64,000 nt of DNA from Flammeovirgaceae bacterium SG7u.111 (GCA_034044135.1 CP139021.1:5533635-5597634); one strand, 5' to 3'. Counted from the stretch's first letter, positions 1 to 8,444 are shown. Notes: generated by a model from the sequence alone, not told the origin. Numbers and translations are program-made.

Positions 1-203
1 TTTTCATACACAGGAGTAGAAATCACTGCAATAAACAAAGCCGTACGAAGCAAACCAAAGCCTGATTCCGAATAGTTTGGGCAGTAAATTTGATAAAAAA
101 CAGCCTTGTTAAAAGATTAACACTGCGATTATCACAACCTTTCTGGTTCAATTTGTTGTTAAAGATAAAAAAGGACTCTTTTTCGATAAAAACAGATCTG
201 GGT

Positions 204-839
204 ATGTTAATCAAACTCCCTCTTTTCCCCCTCAAACTGGTGGTTTTCCCCAACGAAACCCTCAACTTACACGTGTTTGAGCCCCGCTACAAGCAACTTG
301 TGAACGACTGTGTAGAAAGCGGAGCTACTTTTGGAATATCTACCTTCCTGAACAACAAGGTACAAGCATGGGGTACTGAGATACGCATCCACTCCATCAC
401 CAATACTTACAAAGATGGCAGGATGGACATATCAACCAAGGGAGATAGAATATTTAGGATTGAGAATTTTAAAAACCCGATGGATAGGCAAAAACTCTAT
501 GCAGGTGGAGAAATCGAGTTTAAAGAGTTCACCGACGAAGTTTCCAATGAAAGACGGGCTAAACTGCTGAAACTTTTAGAAGTGTTTTTTGAGCTAATAA
601 AAATAGATATTGATGTCCCTGTCAATGATCCATTTCTTTCATTCAGGGTCGGGCATAAACTGGGGCTTTCCCTCAGGCAAGAGTATCAATTGCTCAAAAC
701 AAAGAGCGAGGGTGAGCGAATCGCTGTTCTTATAGACCACCTAGAAGGCAACATACCCGTGGTGAGAGCCATGGAAAAAGCCAAAGATAGGATAAAGAAA
801 AATGGGCATTTCAAGAATTTTGACCCTATTAATTTTTAA
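204..839 (+). CDS. stand-alone LON substrate-binding domain protein
   Basis: This 211-residue protein looks like an isolated N-terminal (substrate-binding) domain of Lon protease (PF02190). The family hallmark LPLFPL lies at residues 5-10, followed by VVFPNE and by HVFEPRYKQLV, a typical LON-domain pattern. No AAA+ ATPase or Ser-Lys protease domain follows; the stop at 839 is followed by about 250 noncoding bases. Such single-domain proteins are common in bacteria and are thought to bind peptides or unfolded protein, but their role is poorly defined. The reading frame is open from an ATG at 90; I chose the ATG at 204 because family members begin a few residues before LPLFPL and the 38 extra residues resemble nothing known. 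The family call is confident, the function is not. Confidence 0.85.
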   Translation: MLIKLPLFPLKLVVFPNETLNLHVFEPRYKQLVNDCVESGATFGISTFLNNKVQAWGTEIRIHSITNTYKDGRMDISTKGDRIFRIENFKNPMDRQKLYAGGEIEFKEFTDEVSNERRAKLLKLLEVFFELIKIDIDVPVNDPFLSFRVGHKLGLSLRQEYQLLKTKSEGERIAVLIDHLEGNIPVVRAMEKAKDRIKKNGHFKNFDPINF

Positions 840-1088
840 AACGAAGATATTCCATTAACACAAGTACAACCTCTCAATTATTAAGGAGTTGATACTCAGC
901 AGTACCATTTTTTGCTAAAAAACAAGTGTCCTTAGCAATCTTTACTCCCCTCAAATAAGAAACCGACTTTTTCTAAGTTATTTTATAAAATCGCTATTTC
1001 AATGCGTCCAAATGTTTTTTATTTGGAAAGTATAAAACAAAATTTTATATTAATAAATCTATTCAGTAGAACCTAATGCCTAGGCATC

Positions 1089-1817
1089 ATGGAGGAAGAA
1101 AAAGTAAAAAAAACAGTAGAGGATAGAGCTACAGAGATTGCTATGGAAGAAGGGTTGCCTTTACCAAAGAAGAAAGGCGAGGCAGAAAAAGCTGAGCCTG
1201 AAGAAATTGAAGTACAAGAAGAAAGCACTAGTTCCGATAAAAAAGATTTTAGCGGTGAACACCGAAACTATAAGCCATTGGGAAGAACCATGCCATTGAT
1301 GACAGATGAGGAGTATATAACCAATAGGCTTGATGACCAAATGAATTGGTTTGACAGGAAAAGCTCATTGAACCAGAAAAGATACAAGAAATATAAGCGG
1401 ATAGAATTTATCATCGCCGCTACCATTCCTGTACTCACTACCATGACAGCCGTAGCAAAAGGCTACGATAACAGCGAAACGATAGAGACAGTAATGCTTG
1501 TATCGGCAGCACTTGGAGGTATTGTACTGGTGATTCTCAATAAGTTTTTAGAGTTAGGAGATTTTTTCAAGTATTGGAAAGAGTATAGAGCTGCCGCCGA
1601 GGCGCTACAATACGAACGAGCATTGTACCTTACCCGTACGGAACCTTACGATGAGGAAGATGCCTTCCCCAAACTGGTGGAAAAAGTGGAGTCGATCTTG
1701 AGCAAAGAAACCCAAAAATGGCAAACCCGAATGAAACAGCCTCAGCATACTGATTTCTCGAACTTAGCCAATAAAAAGGGCGCTCCGACAACTAGCCATC
1801 CTGCTCCAAAAGTATAG
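1089..1817 (+). CDS. DUF4231 (SLATT-like) two-helix membrane protein
   Basis: The protein has 242 residues. Residues 1-70 are charged, acidic and probably unstructured. Residues 76-215 match DUF4231 (PF14015): YITNRLDDQMNWFDRKS, then two hydrophobic helices at about 105-123 and 133-152, then FFKYWKEYRAAAEAL and a long C-terminal helical part (KVESILSKETQKW). DUF4231 belongs to the SLATT group of small two-helix membrane proteins, several of which have been proposed by comparative genomics to be pore-forming effectors linked to nucleotide signalling. The next gene on the same strand is a nucleoside 2-deoxyribosyltransferase-like protein, which fits that theme. However, a hairpin terminator lies directly after this gene, so co-transcription is doubtful. 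Role in conflict or stress is inference; the domain call is firm. Confidence 0.85.
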   Translation: MEEEKVKKTVEDRATEIAMEEGLPLPKKKGEAEKAEPEEIEVQEESTSSDKKDFSGEHRNYKPLGRTMPLMTDEEYITNRLDDQMNWFDRKSSLNQKRYKKYKRIEFIIAATIPVLTTMTAVAKGYDNSETIETVMLVSAALGGIVLVILNKFLELGDFFKYWKEYRAAAEALQYERALYLTRTEPYDEEDAFPKLVEKVESILSKETQKWQTRMKQPQHTDFSNLANKKGAPTTSHPAPKV

Positions 1818-1823
1818 CACTGA

Positions 1824-1847
1824 GCAAGGGTATCCCCTTGCTTTTTT
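1824..1847 (+). terminator. intrinsic terminator after the DUF4231 gene
   Basis: A 7-bp GC-rich stem (GCAAGGG at 1824-1830 pairing with CCCTTGC at 1835-1841) closes a short loop and is followed by a run of six T. It starts seven bases after the stop codon at 1817. Confidence 0.75.
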
Positions 1848-2042
1848 GCCATCTTGGCTAGCTCGGCACTTGTTTTGGTTAACGTTATTATAAAATAAAA
1901 GAAAGTGGTAATTTGCCAGAAGTTTTGCAGATTTGTGTGGTGGACTTTTTCCAAATCACTCTTAAATAAATTGCCCTAACAAGCCCATAGTACTTTTTAA
2001 ATGTTGAACAACCCAATTCTCAGACAATCCATTTCAAACAAT

Positions 2043-2447
2043 ATGGCTAAAGTTTTTCTTGGAGGTACAGCAAACAAATCCCGTTGGAGAAACTACGTAA
2101 TTCCACGGTTACAGATCGAATACTTCAACCCAGTGGTTGATAATTGGGACGAGGAAGCCTATAAAAAAGAGTTGGTAGAAAGAGAAAATTGTGACTATTG
2201 CCTATACGTGATCACCCCAAAAATGACTGGGGTTTATTCAATAGCCGAGGTGATTGATGACTCCAACAAACGACCAGGGAAAACCGTTTTTTGCGCCTTG
2301 GTGAAAGATGAGGAAGCACGCTTCAGCGAAGCACAAATAAAATCGATGATAGCTGTTGGGCGGATGGTGGAAGCCAATGGCGGCAAGTGGTTCAAGTCGC
2401 TCCAAAAAACAATCGAATTCCTAAATAACGGCTTGCACAAAGACTAA
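2043..2447 (+). CDS. nucleoside 2-deoxyribosyltransferase-like protein
   Basis: The 135-residue product starts with MAKVFLGGTANKSRWR, a Rossmann-like first strand and loop, and contains CDYCLYVITPKMTGVYSIAE followed by DDSNKRPGKTVF. This matches the nucleoside 2-deoxyribosyltransferase-like family (PF15891). Deoxyribosyltransferases use a conserved Glu as nucleophile in a helix after the third strand; E69 here is the obvious equivalent. The family cleaves or exchanges the N-glycosidic bond of (deoxy)nucleosides or nucleotides; the substrate here is unknown. I chose the ATG at 2043; an upstream in-frame ATG at 2001 would add 14 residues that do not resemble the family. The neighbour upstream is a SLATT-like membrane protein, a pairing of nucleotide-handling enzyme and membrane protein that may be functional. 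Confidence 0.78.
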   Translation: MAKVFLGGTANKSRWRNYVIPRLQIEYFNPVVDNWDEEAYKKELVERENCDYCLYVITPKMTGVYSIAEVIDDSNKRPGKTVFCALVKDEEARFSEAQIKSMIAVGRMVEANGGKWFKSLQKTIEFLNNGLHKD

Positions 2448-2473
2448 GCAAAATCTATATAAAACAGGATCTA

Positions 2474-3094
2474 TCACTTCATTTTAGCACTCCCCCAAAA
2501 GTTATAGCTGGCAAACCTTAGTCCGGTAATATACCCCGTATCCATTTCATTAATTTGAAACCCATTTGCCTTTATCAAGGTGGGAATATCTCTGTTTAGG
2601 TGGCAGCCACCTCCCATCCTTTTCCAAACAGGATTAAGTGCATTTTGGAGCAAATTCACCGCTTTTTCTGGAGCTTTCCCATGCTCACAAAACAGCAACT
2701 TTCCGCTAGGCTTTAAAACCCTCCTCATTTCCTCAAAAGACGCTCCCAACCCACTTACGGAGCACAGCGTAAAGGTGGTAAGAATGGTATCTACCGAATG
2801 GTTTTCTAGTGGCAGATTTTCCGCAAACCCTTCCTCAAATACAAACTCGAAACCAAGCTCACCTACCGATACGTCCCTCCGCTCCCAAACTTCTTTCGAA
2901 CGGTCAATTCCTACCACTGCTTTCACCTTTTCAGGATCATAAAAAGTCAAATTCAGCCCAGAACCTATGCCAATTTCAAGAACAGTACCTTCCGCTTGGG
3001 GCACAATCAAGGAGCGTTGGAAATTCGCAGGTCCGCTATTGCAAGCACGATGGATCAACCTTGGCAATAAATATCTTTCGTATAAGTTTTTCAT
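2474..3094 (-). CDS. class I SAM-dependent methyltransferase
   Basis: The 206-residue protein carries the SAM-binding glycine motif VLEIGIGSGLNLTFYD (about residues 39-54), an acidic residue after the second strand (VVGIDRS) and the later FEEMRRVLKPSGKLLFCEHG, all typical of UbiE/type-11 class I methyltransferases. The substrate cannot be told from sequence. The end of the protein (TGYITGLRFASYNFWGSA) resembles small methyltransferases related to the METTL7/UbiE group. It is transcribed from right to left, convergent with the deoxyribosyltransferase-like gene (27 bp between stops) and divergent from the DinB-like gene at 3363. Confidence 0.85.
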   Translation of the reverse strand: MKNLYERYLLPRLIHRACNSGPANFQRSLIVPQAEGTVLEIGIGSGLNLTFYDPEKVKAVVGIDRSKEVWERRDVSVGELGFEFVFEEGFAENLPLENHSVDTILTTFTLCSVSGLGASFEEMRRVLKPSGKLLFCEHGKAPEKAVNLLQNALNPVWKRMGGGCHLNRDIPTLIKANGFQINEMDTGYITGLRFASYNFWGSAKMK

Positions 3095-3191
3095 TTGAGG
3101 GGCTAAGCCTTCAGGATTTATTCTGAATAATACTGTATCAATTAATTGTTAATTAAAAAATCTTTTTGTTTTATTTACAATTCATTTGACA

Positions 3192-3235
3192 CCCTGTAGA
3201 AAGATATTGTCACTATTAAATATCTTTCTACAGGG
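3192..3235. repeat. perfect 17-bp inverted repeat in a divergent intergenic region
   Basis: Arms 3192-3208 and 3219-3235 are perfectly complementary over 17 bases and enclose a 10-base loop (3209-3218). It lies between two divergently transcribed genes (methyltransferase starting at 3094 and DinB-like gene at 3363), where a terminator is not expected. The right arm is followed by AATTTATTTTTGG, which contains a TAnnTTTG-like promoter -7 box. It could be an operator, the end of an unannotated small RNA, or a remnant of a small mobile repeat. Confidence 0.7.
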
Positions 3236-3362
3236 AATTTATTTTTGGCTAAGGGAGAATCCTTTAGCCTATTTTTCTAACTCATTACTAAGTGCCTCTT
3301 TTAGGCTTGGCAATAAGTAAGGGTAAAATGTTAAATACTACATCACATTTAAATATAAACCA

Positions 3363-3821
3363 ATGAAAACTTTTTTCATGTCACTGGTGGACTATGATGT
3401 TTGGGCTACCAAGCTTCTGGCAAAAACGATGAAGACCAATGGGATTCACGACAGTGAAATTCCAGTAAAAGGACTAAACCATATGATCTATGTGAACCAA
3501 ATGTGGTACGATAGATTGGTAGGCAAAGAAATGTCTCTTCCCAAACCTCCTGACTACGATTTTGAAGGTTCACTCAGCCATTACCTCGAACTGATGGAAG
3601 CTTACAAAAAATTGGTAGAAGATGCTAATGAAGGTGATTTGGCTTCAAAAATAAGCTATAAAAACACCAAAGGTTTGCCATTTGACAATACCATGAGCGA
3701 AATCTTGTTCAACGTATTGAACCACGGAACTCACCACCGCAACGGTCTTTCGAGATTTATCCGCAAATCGGGCTATACCCCTCCCCCTACGGATTATATT
3801 TTCTATTTAAGAGAAAAATAA
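3363..3821 (+). CDS. DinB-family metal-binding protein
   Basis: The 152-residue four-helix protein resembles the DinB/YfiT family (PF05163). The metal-ligand pattern is visible: H40 in KGLNHMIYVNQMW and H121 and H125 in NHGTHHRNGL, close to the usual His plus HxxxH arrangement. Family members bind a divalent metal and many are thiol-dependent S-transferases, often stress-linked; others have no known activity. The gene stands alone between a divergent methyltransferase gene and the co-oriented CAP-domain gene 60 bp downstream. The substrate and thiol cofactor are unknown. Confidence 0.85.
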   Translation: MKTFFMSLVDYDVWATKLLAKTMKTNGIHDSEIPVKGLNHMIYVNQMWYDRLVGKEMSLPKPPDYDFEGSLSHYLELMEAYKKLVEDANEGDLASKISYKNTKGLPFDNTMSEILFNVLNHGTHHRNGLSRFIRKSGYTPPPTDYIFYLREK

Positions 3822-3881
3822 AAGCAACATATTTGAGCCAACGATAGTATAAGAGATTGATCATAAACCTAAAATTCTACT

Positions 3882-4565
3882 ATGAAATTAGCCTTGTCAA
3901 TCCTTTTTACTTTCGTTGGTCTTTCTTTTCCTTCCCAAGCCCAAGATTCCCCTTGGCACGATGGACTCTACAGCCAATATGATTTCAATTCTTTTGTCGA
4001 GTTAGCAATAGCCCAGCGCGAGATGGACTTTAAGAATATTGATTATCCTTTGCTCAACGCTGCTGTTTTTTACGAGACCAACCGCATGCGCAAAAAGAAA
4101 CGCCTCCCCGTATTCCAGCATTCGGCTAAGCTGGAAGAAGCCGCTTTCGGGCATTCTACCGACATGGTGGAGCGGAACTTTTATGGGCACAACAGCAAAG
4201 TACGGGGAAAGAAAACTGTGAAAGATAGGCTAGCATTGGTCGGGCTAACTAACCTTGGTTTGGCAGAAAATGTAGCCCAAACCTTTGCCCTCCAAATGAG
4301 CGAAAAGAACTCCTACTATCTCCCCTCACAAAATGGAGGCTACTTTAGCCTGTCGTACCGAGGTGAACCTGTTCCCGCCCATACTTACCTTAGCTTTGCA
4401 AAATCGCTGGTGAAGGAATGGATGGACTCTCCAGGGCACAGGGCAAACATCCTCGACAAGTCCTTTACACACCTAGGCTGCGGAATCCGTTACAACACTC
4501 CCAAAAAACAAGACGATTTCCCGATGTTTATGGCTACCCAAAACTTTGGAACAAGAGGGGAGTAA
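3882..4565 (+). CDS. secreted CAP-domain (SCP/PR-1-like) protein
   Basis: The 227-residue protein starts with a signal peptide (MKLALSILFTFVGLSFPSQAQ). The remainder is a bacterial CAP domain: FYETNRMRKKKRLPVFQHSAKLE at about residues 63-86, HSTDMVERNFYGHNS around 97-110, GLAENVAQ around 128-135, and the C-terminal signature VKEWMDSPGHRANILDKSF. CAP proteins are extracytoplasmic with a conserved His/Glu cleft; both cleft histidines (HSTDM and PGHRANI) seem present. Bacterial members have no settled function. It follows the DinB-like gene by 60 bp on the same strand and could share its transcript. Confidence 0.88.
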   Translation: MKLALSILFTFVGLSFPSQAQDSPWHDGLYSQYDFNSFVELAIAQREMDFKNIDYPLLNAAVFYETNRMRKKKRLPVFQHSAKLEEAAFGHSTDMVERNFYGHNSKVRGKKTVKDRLALVGLTNLGLAENVAQTFALQMSEKNSYYLPSQNGGYFSLSYRGEPVPAHTYLSFAKSLVKEWMDSPGHRANILDKSFTHLGCGIRYNTPKKQDDFPMFMATQNFGTRGE

Positions 4566-4734
4566 AGCTTAGTGGTCGGGCGCACTCACGCATCGCTCGC
4601 CCTGGGTTGGGCAAGCCACCTTTCGCACAAGCCCATTTCGGTCTTGCCCCTACCCTCTTTCCCCTGTGCGCAGTTTTCGGAAATCTTTGACAATATGAAA
4701 TACCTTTTCAAAACCCGCAACCAGAAACCCTTTT
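4566..4734. other. GC-rich intergenic patch between convergent genes
   Basis: This 169-base gap is richer in G and C than neighbouring intergenic DNA, especially 4570-4680. It includes complementary GGGCG (4578-4582) and CGCCC (4598-4602). It may contain a terminator for one of the converging genes, but no T-run follows the pair. Open frames crossing it show no recognisable protein. Confidence 0.4.
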
Positions 4735-5568
4735 TTATGCCATCACACTCACCATGCTGAACAGCGGCATGGCTAATTCTTCATCGCCACTAATGATGGA
4801 AACCCCGAGTGCTTCTTCCCTAGAAATCCCTTTGGAAAAAAGTCGCCAAGCTATTTCAGCAGGCACTTTTACCTTAGCCTTGGGCTCCATATCGGTTTCT
4901 GATAGCAGCATCCATTTCCCTTCTACTCGCTGAAGAAACCAGCTGCCTTCTACTTCGGGAACTGTTACTTGCAAGCAGGTTTGATCGGACGCATCCACAT
5001 TTCGGTAGGTATGCGGCAAGCCTCTCATAAAAGTATCGAGGAAAGGGAGGTACAAGGCTTTGCTCATGATGCCCGGCTTGCCCACCGCCAAGCGGATTTG
5101 CTGCTGGTGGTGCCACTTTTCGGTATATTCCCTAGCAATATCGAACCAGTTGGGGGAAACCGTATCACCTGCCCAAGAAACGGCAAAAGCCGCTTGGGCT
5201 TCCATATCCAACCTTTCAAACTCGGCTATCATCTGCTTGCCGCTTTGGTCGAGTTGTTCAATGAGCACTTCGGGGCTCAGGCGCTTGCAAGCTTGCACCC
5301 AATCTGCGTTCAGTTGGTTCAAAAATGCCAGCAAATCGGCACTCGATTTTATTTCAGGGACATCCTTAGAAAAGTAGCCATCTCGGTGTAAAACTACCCT
5401 CCTGAGATTTCCATCCCAGAGGTGGGCGGCAATATCTTTCACACACCACTTGGAACAAACGGTTGGCTTTTCCCAATCAGATGGTAATAAACTTTTGAGC
5501 AAGGCAATTAGCTCCTCATGGATTTTGGGAAACAGAGGAAGAGTATCAATTTGGGCAACTGGTTTCAT
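4735..5568 (-). CDS. maleylpyruvate isomerase-like (MDMPI/DinB fold) protein
   Basis: The 277-residue protein begins with the MDMPI N-terminal domain (TIGR03083 / PF11716): WEKPTVCSKWCVKDIAAHLWDGNLRRV at about residues 32-58 carries the conserved W-V-D-H pattern, and EKWHHQQQIRLAVG around 150-163 supplies the later metal-binding His. A C-terminal part (about 185-277) resembles the SCP2-like tail of these proteins. Actinobacterial members are mycothiol-dependent enzymes; Bacteroidota lack mycothiol, so the thiol partner here is unknown. The gene converges with the CAP-domain gene. Confidence 0.75.
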   Translation of the reverse strand: MKPVAQIDTLPLFPKIHEELIALLKSLLPSDWEKPTVCSKWCVKDIAAHLWDGNLRRVVLHRDGYFSKDVPEIKSSADLLAFLNQLNADWVQACKRLSPEVLIEQLDQSGKQMIAEFERLDMEAQAAFAVSWAGDTVSPNWFDIAREYTEKWHHQQQIRLAVGKPGIMSKALYLPFLDTFMRGLPHTYRNVDASDQTCLQVTVPEVEGSWFLQRVEGKWMLLSETDMEPKAKVKVPAEIAWRLFSKGISREEALGVSIISGDEELAMPLFSMVSVMA

Positions 5569-5744
5569 TTTTTTGTGATTTTAAGCTTCTGTCAAAAATG
5601 TCAAAACCTATTGATCCATGCAAGGTTTAAACCATTTCTCCATCTAGTTTATATCTCCTTTTCCTCTCTAACTCTTTCATCTAAACCTTTTGTAATGTAT
5701 TTTCAGATCGACAATCGTTCCATAGCACTAATCACTAAACACTG

Positions 5745-7841
5745 ATGTCCCGCAAACCAAAATGCCTTTTTACCCTCACATTTCTATTACTTCCGTTTTT
5801 TGTATTTGCCCAAGTAGAAAACTCTTTATCTGAGCAAATAAAAGCAAATCTGTACAAGCAATACCTTTCCCAATATTCTAATAAAAACGAGGTAGTCGAA
5901 CTTCTCAAAGCCCAGCAAGAAGACGGCTCTTGGCAAGAAGTTGATTATGCATCTAAAGCAAGAAGCGGATGGCCGGCAAGGCAACATCTCGAAAATTTGA
6001 AAATTTTGGCTACGGCCTACCAAACCCCAACCGACCGCCTTTTCAAATCTGAAATCTTATTGGAAAGCATCCAAAAAGCGTTAGACTTTTGGAACAAAAC
6101 CGAGCCTTTGAGCGACAACTGGTGGCAACAAGAAATAGGAGTTCCCATGGGTCTCAGCCCTATTCTAATCTTGATGGAAAAAGAACTTGACTCTGCCGAC
6201 ATGCAAGCATCTCTCAAAATAATGGACAAAGCCCAAATAAAAATGACGGGGCAAAACAAGGTCTGGCTCTCGGGAAATGTGCTAGTAAGAAGTACCTTGA
6301 GGGGTGATGATGAGCAAGTAAAAAAGGCGATAAACTCCATTCAGGAGGAAATAGTACTTTCTACCAAAGAAGGTATCCAACCTGATTTTTCCTTCCACCA
6401 ACACGGACCTCAACAGCAATTTGGCAATTATGGACTTTCTTACGCTTCTAGCACGCTCTTTTGGCTCCAAGTAACCCAAGGGACAGACTTTGAATTTGAA
6501 CAGGAAAAAATTGACATCCTGAAACATTATCTATTCGATGGAATAGCTTGGGTGGTATGGCATGAAAAAATGGATATCAGCGCCTGTGGAAGACAACTTT
6601 TCCCAAGTACTCCTTCGCACAAAGCTGAAAGTGCTTTGGCTTCGATCAAAGCTATGGAGAAAATAGTTGATGAAAGAAGTGTAATCGACAATGGGTTTGA
6701 GGGGAAGAAGTTTTTCTGGCGTTCGGATATGTTGGTAAGCCAAGATCCGCACTATTACTTTTCGGTAAAAATGTCTTCGGGGAGAGTGAGAGGCGCAGAA
6801 ACTGTGAACAGCGAAAACTTACAAGGTTACCACATGGGCGATGGCGCAAGCTTTTTGTATCAAAACAACGAAGAATACACCGATATTTTTCCACTATGGG
6901 ACTGGAGAAAAATCCCGGGAACAACCACCCTGCAACTGGAAGAAAAACTTCCAGTGCTAACCAGCAAAAATAGCTGGGGCGGGACTGACTTTGTAGGAGG
7001 CATTGCCACCGGCGAACACGCCATTGCCACTATGCACTACAAAAAAGATGGGTTAGAAGCCAAAAAGTCTTGGTTTGTGGTAGATGGGGAAACCGTTTGC
7101 CTAGGCACGGACATCAGCTCTTCCAAGCCAGAAACCGTAGCAACCACCATCCAACAAAGCTGGCTGAAAGATAACATCTTGGCAAGAATCAACGGTAAAA
7201 TCACAACATTGAATGAAGGAGGGCACACCTTTACAGAGATTGATTTCCTACGCCACGACAACGTAGTTTATGTATTTGAAGAAAACCCTAAAATTCAGCT
7301 CAGCAACGAAGAGGTAAGCGGAAGCTGGGACAAGGTAGCCCAAAAACTATCAGACAAACCAGTGAGAGGAAAGGTGTTTAAGCTTTGGATAGACCACGGC
7401 GCTAACCCTACTTCTGCCAGTTATGCTTATTATATTTTCCCAAGAATCAACTCCCAAGACTTTGAACAACTGCTGAGCAACAAGCCTGTGGAAATTGTGT
7501 ATAACTCGGGGGAAACCCAAGCTGTCGGAAATGAAAACATGCTGATGGCAGTGTACCACCAAGCTAGTTTGGCAAAGTTTGGTCGGGTACAGATAAAAGC
7601 GGAACAGCCTTGTGTAATGAGTGTGACTCGGCAAGGGGAAACTATATTTAACTTCGTAGCGAGCGACCCTACCCATAAGTTAGAATCACTAACTTTCACA
7701 TTGAAAGGCGCTTATCTTTCCAGTAATCCTAACCTAATGATCACGAATAAAGGAAGGAAGTCTACAACCGTGACTATCGACTTACCACAAGGAGGTGAAG
7801 CAGGGAAAGCGGTCTCTTTTTCACTTAGTAAAAAGCCTTGA
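5745..7841 (+). CDS. polysaccharide lyase family 8 (chondroitin/hyaluronan lyase-like)
   Basis: The 698-residue secreted protein has a signal peptide ending near FVFAQ (residue 23), an alpha/alpha-toroid half (about 25-370) and a beta-sandwich half (about 380-698), the PL8 layout. Catalytic residues can be placed: N178 (GNVLVRS), H220 (FHQHGPQQQ), Y229 (FGNYG) and R283 (CGRQLFP). The H-to-Y and Y-to-R spacings (9 and 54) equal those of chondroitin AC lyase (H225, Y234, R288) as I recall them. PL8 enzymes cleave uronic-acid polysaccharides (chondroitin, hyaluronan, xanthan) by beta-elimination. No SusC/SusD pair, sulfatase or unsaturated glucuronyl hydrolase is nearby, so it is not in a polysaccharide utilisation locus. 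There is no T9SS sorting domain; the exact substrate is uncertain. Confidence 0.88.
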   Translation: MSRKPKCLFTLTFLLLPFFVFAQVENSLSEQIKANLYKQYLSQYSNKNEVVELLKAQQEDGSWQEVDYASKARSGWPARQHLENLKILATAYQTPTDRLFKSEILLESIQKALDFWNKTEPLSDNWWQQEIGVPMGLSPILILMEKELDSADMQASLKIMDKAQIKMTGQNKVWLSGNVLVRSTLRGDDEQVKKAINSIQEEIVLSTKEGIQPDFSFHQHGPQQQFGNYGLSYASSTLFWLQVTQGTDFEFEQEKIDILKHYLFDGIAWVVWHEKMDISACGRQLFPSTPSHKAESALASIKAMEKIVDERSVIDNGFEGKKFFWRSDMLVSQDPHYYFSVKMSSGRVRGAETVNSENLQGYHMGDGASFLYQNNEEYTDIFPLWDWRKIPGTTTLQLEEKLPVLTSKNSWGGTDFVGGIATGEHAIATMHYKKDGLEAKKSWFVVDGETVCLGTDISSSKPETVATTIQQSWLKDNILARINGKITTLNEGGHTFTEIDFLRHDNVVYVFEENPKIQLSNEEVSGSWDKVAQKLSDKPVRGKVFKLWIDHGANPTSASYAYYIFPRINSQDFEQLLSNKPVEIVYNSGETQAVGNENMLMAVYHQASLAKFGRVQIKAEQPCVMSVTRQGETIFNFVASDPTHKLESLTFTLKGAYLSSNPNLMITNKGRKSTTVTIDLPQGGEAGKAVSFSLSKKP

Positions 7842-7896
7842 CAAATTAGGATTGATAGAAAAATGCAGGTAAGTATTGGATTCATCCTAATGAGAA

Positions 7897-7930
7897 TTTT
7901 TGAGGCTTTGGTATTATATCAATAAATTTG
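7897..7930 (+). promoter_or_regulatory. Bacteroidota-type promoter for the small gene at 7950
   Basis: TTTTTG (7897-7902) and TAAATTTG (7923-7930) are 20 bases apart, matching the -33 TTTG / -7 TAnnTTTG arrangement of Bacteroidota housekeeping promoters. The start codon follows 19 bases after the -7 box, so the leader would be short. Confidence 0.5.
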
Positions 7931-7949
7931 GGCTTCAAAAAAAAGTAAC

Positions 7950-8225
7950 ATGATAAAATACACAAAAGGATTTTTGGTAAAGCTTGAGGACCTTGTGGGA
8001 GAAACAGAGTATATTTTACGCTACGAGAAAGGAAATTTCAAATCGGGCTATTGCGTGCTGAAAGACACCAAAATTGCCATCATCAATAAATTTTTCCCCC
8101 TCGAAGGGCGTATTAATTCTCTGCTCGAAATCATTAGGGAAATAGACTTTGAGCCTGAAGAGCTTTCTGAAAAAAGCCAAAAACTCTACAAGGATGTATT
8201 GGACGCTGGTGAGATTGAGGAATAA
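7950..8225 (+). CDS. small conserved hypothetical protein (91 aa)
   Basis: This 91-residue protein has no signal peptide or membrane helix. It has a beta-rich start (GFLVKLEDLVGETEYILRYEKGNFKSGYCVLKDTKIAIINKFF in outline) and an acidic helical end (residues 60-91). Similar short proteins occur in many Bacteroidota as far as I recall, but no function is known to me. A good promoter match lies just upstream and a separate promoter follows for the kinase gene at 8445, so it is probably monocistronic. Confidence 0.7.
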   Translation: MIKYTKGFLVKLEDLVGETEYILRYEKGNFKSGYCVLKDTKIAIINKFFPLEGRINSLLEIIREIDFEPEELSEKSQKLYKDVLDAGEIEE

Positions 8226-8362
8226 ATCAAACTGCTTACGTCAAATACCTAACCTTAAAGCTGAAAAATAGGTACGATACATTTCCCTCAAAATAGTTAT
8301 ATTTGTTAAGATTGTCCCAAACTTCTATTCCACAAGCCTGACTTACGCAAGCAATGCATCTG

Positions 8363-8393
8363 TTTGTCCAAACGGTGCATACCTTTACTTTTG
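8363..8393 (+). promoter_or_regulatory. Bacteroidota-type promoter for the hybrid kinase gene
   Basis: TTTG (8363-8366) and TACTTTTG (8386-8393) are 19 bases apart and fit the -33/-7 consensus of Bacteroidota promoters. The predicted start lies about 50 bases before the ATG at 8445. Confidence 0.55.
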
Positions 8394-8444
8394 TTTTTTT
8401 AGAGAAGAAATAACGCGATTCCTTATGAAAGGGAAACTGAGCCT

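Noticed and set aside
1-203. A gene at the left edge
   Set aside because: The minus-strand frame at 23-265 and the upstream extension of the LON-domain frame show no family resemblance; the stretch is treated as leader and promoter DNA.
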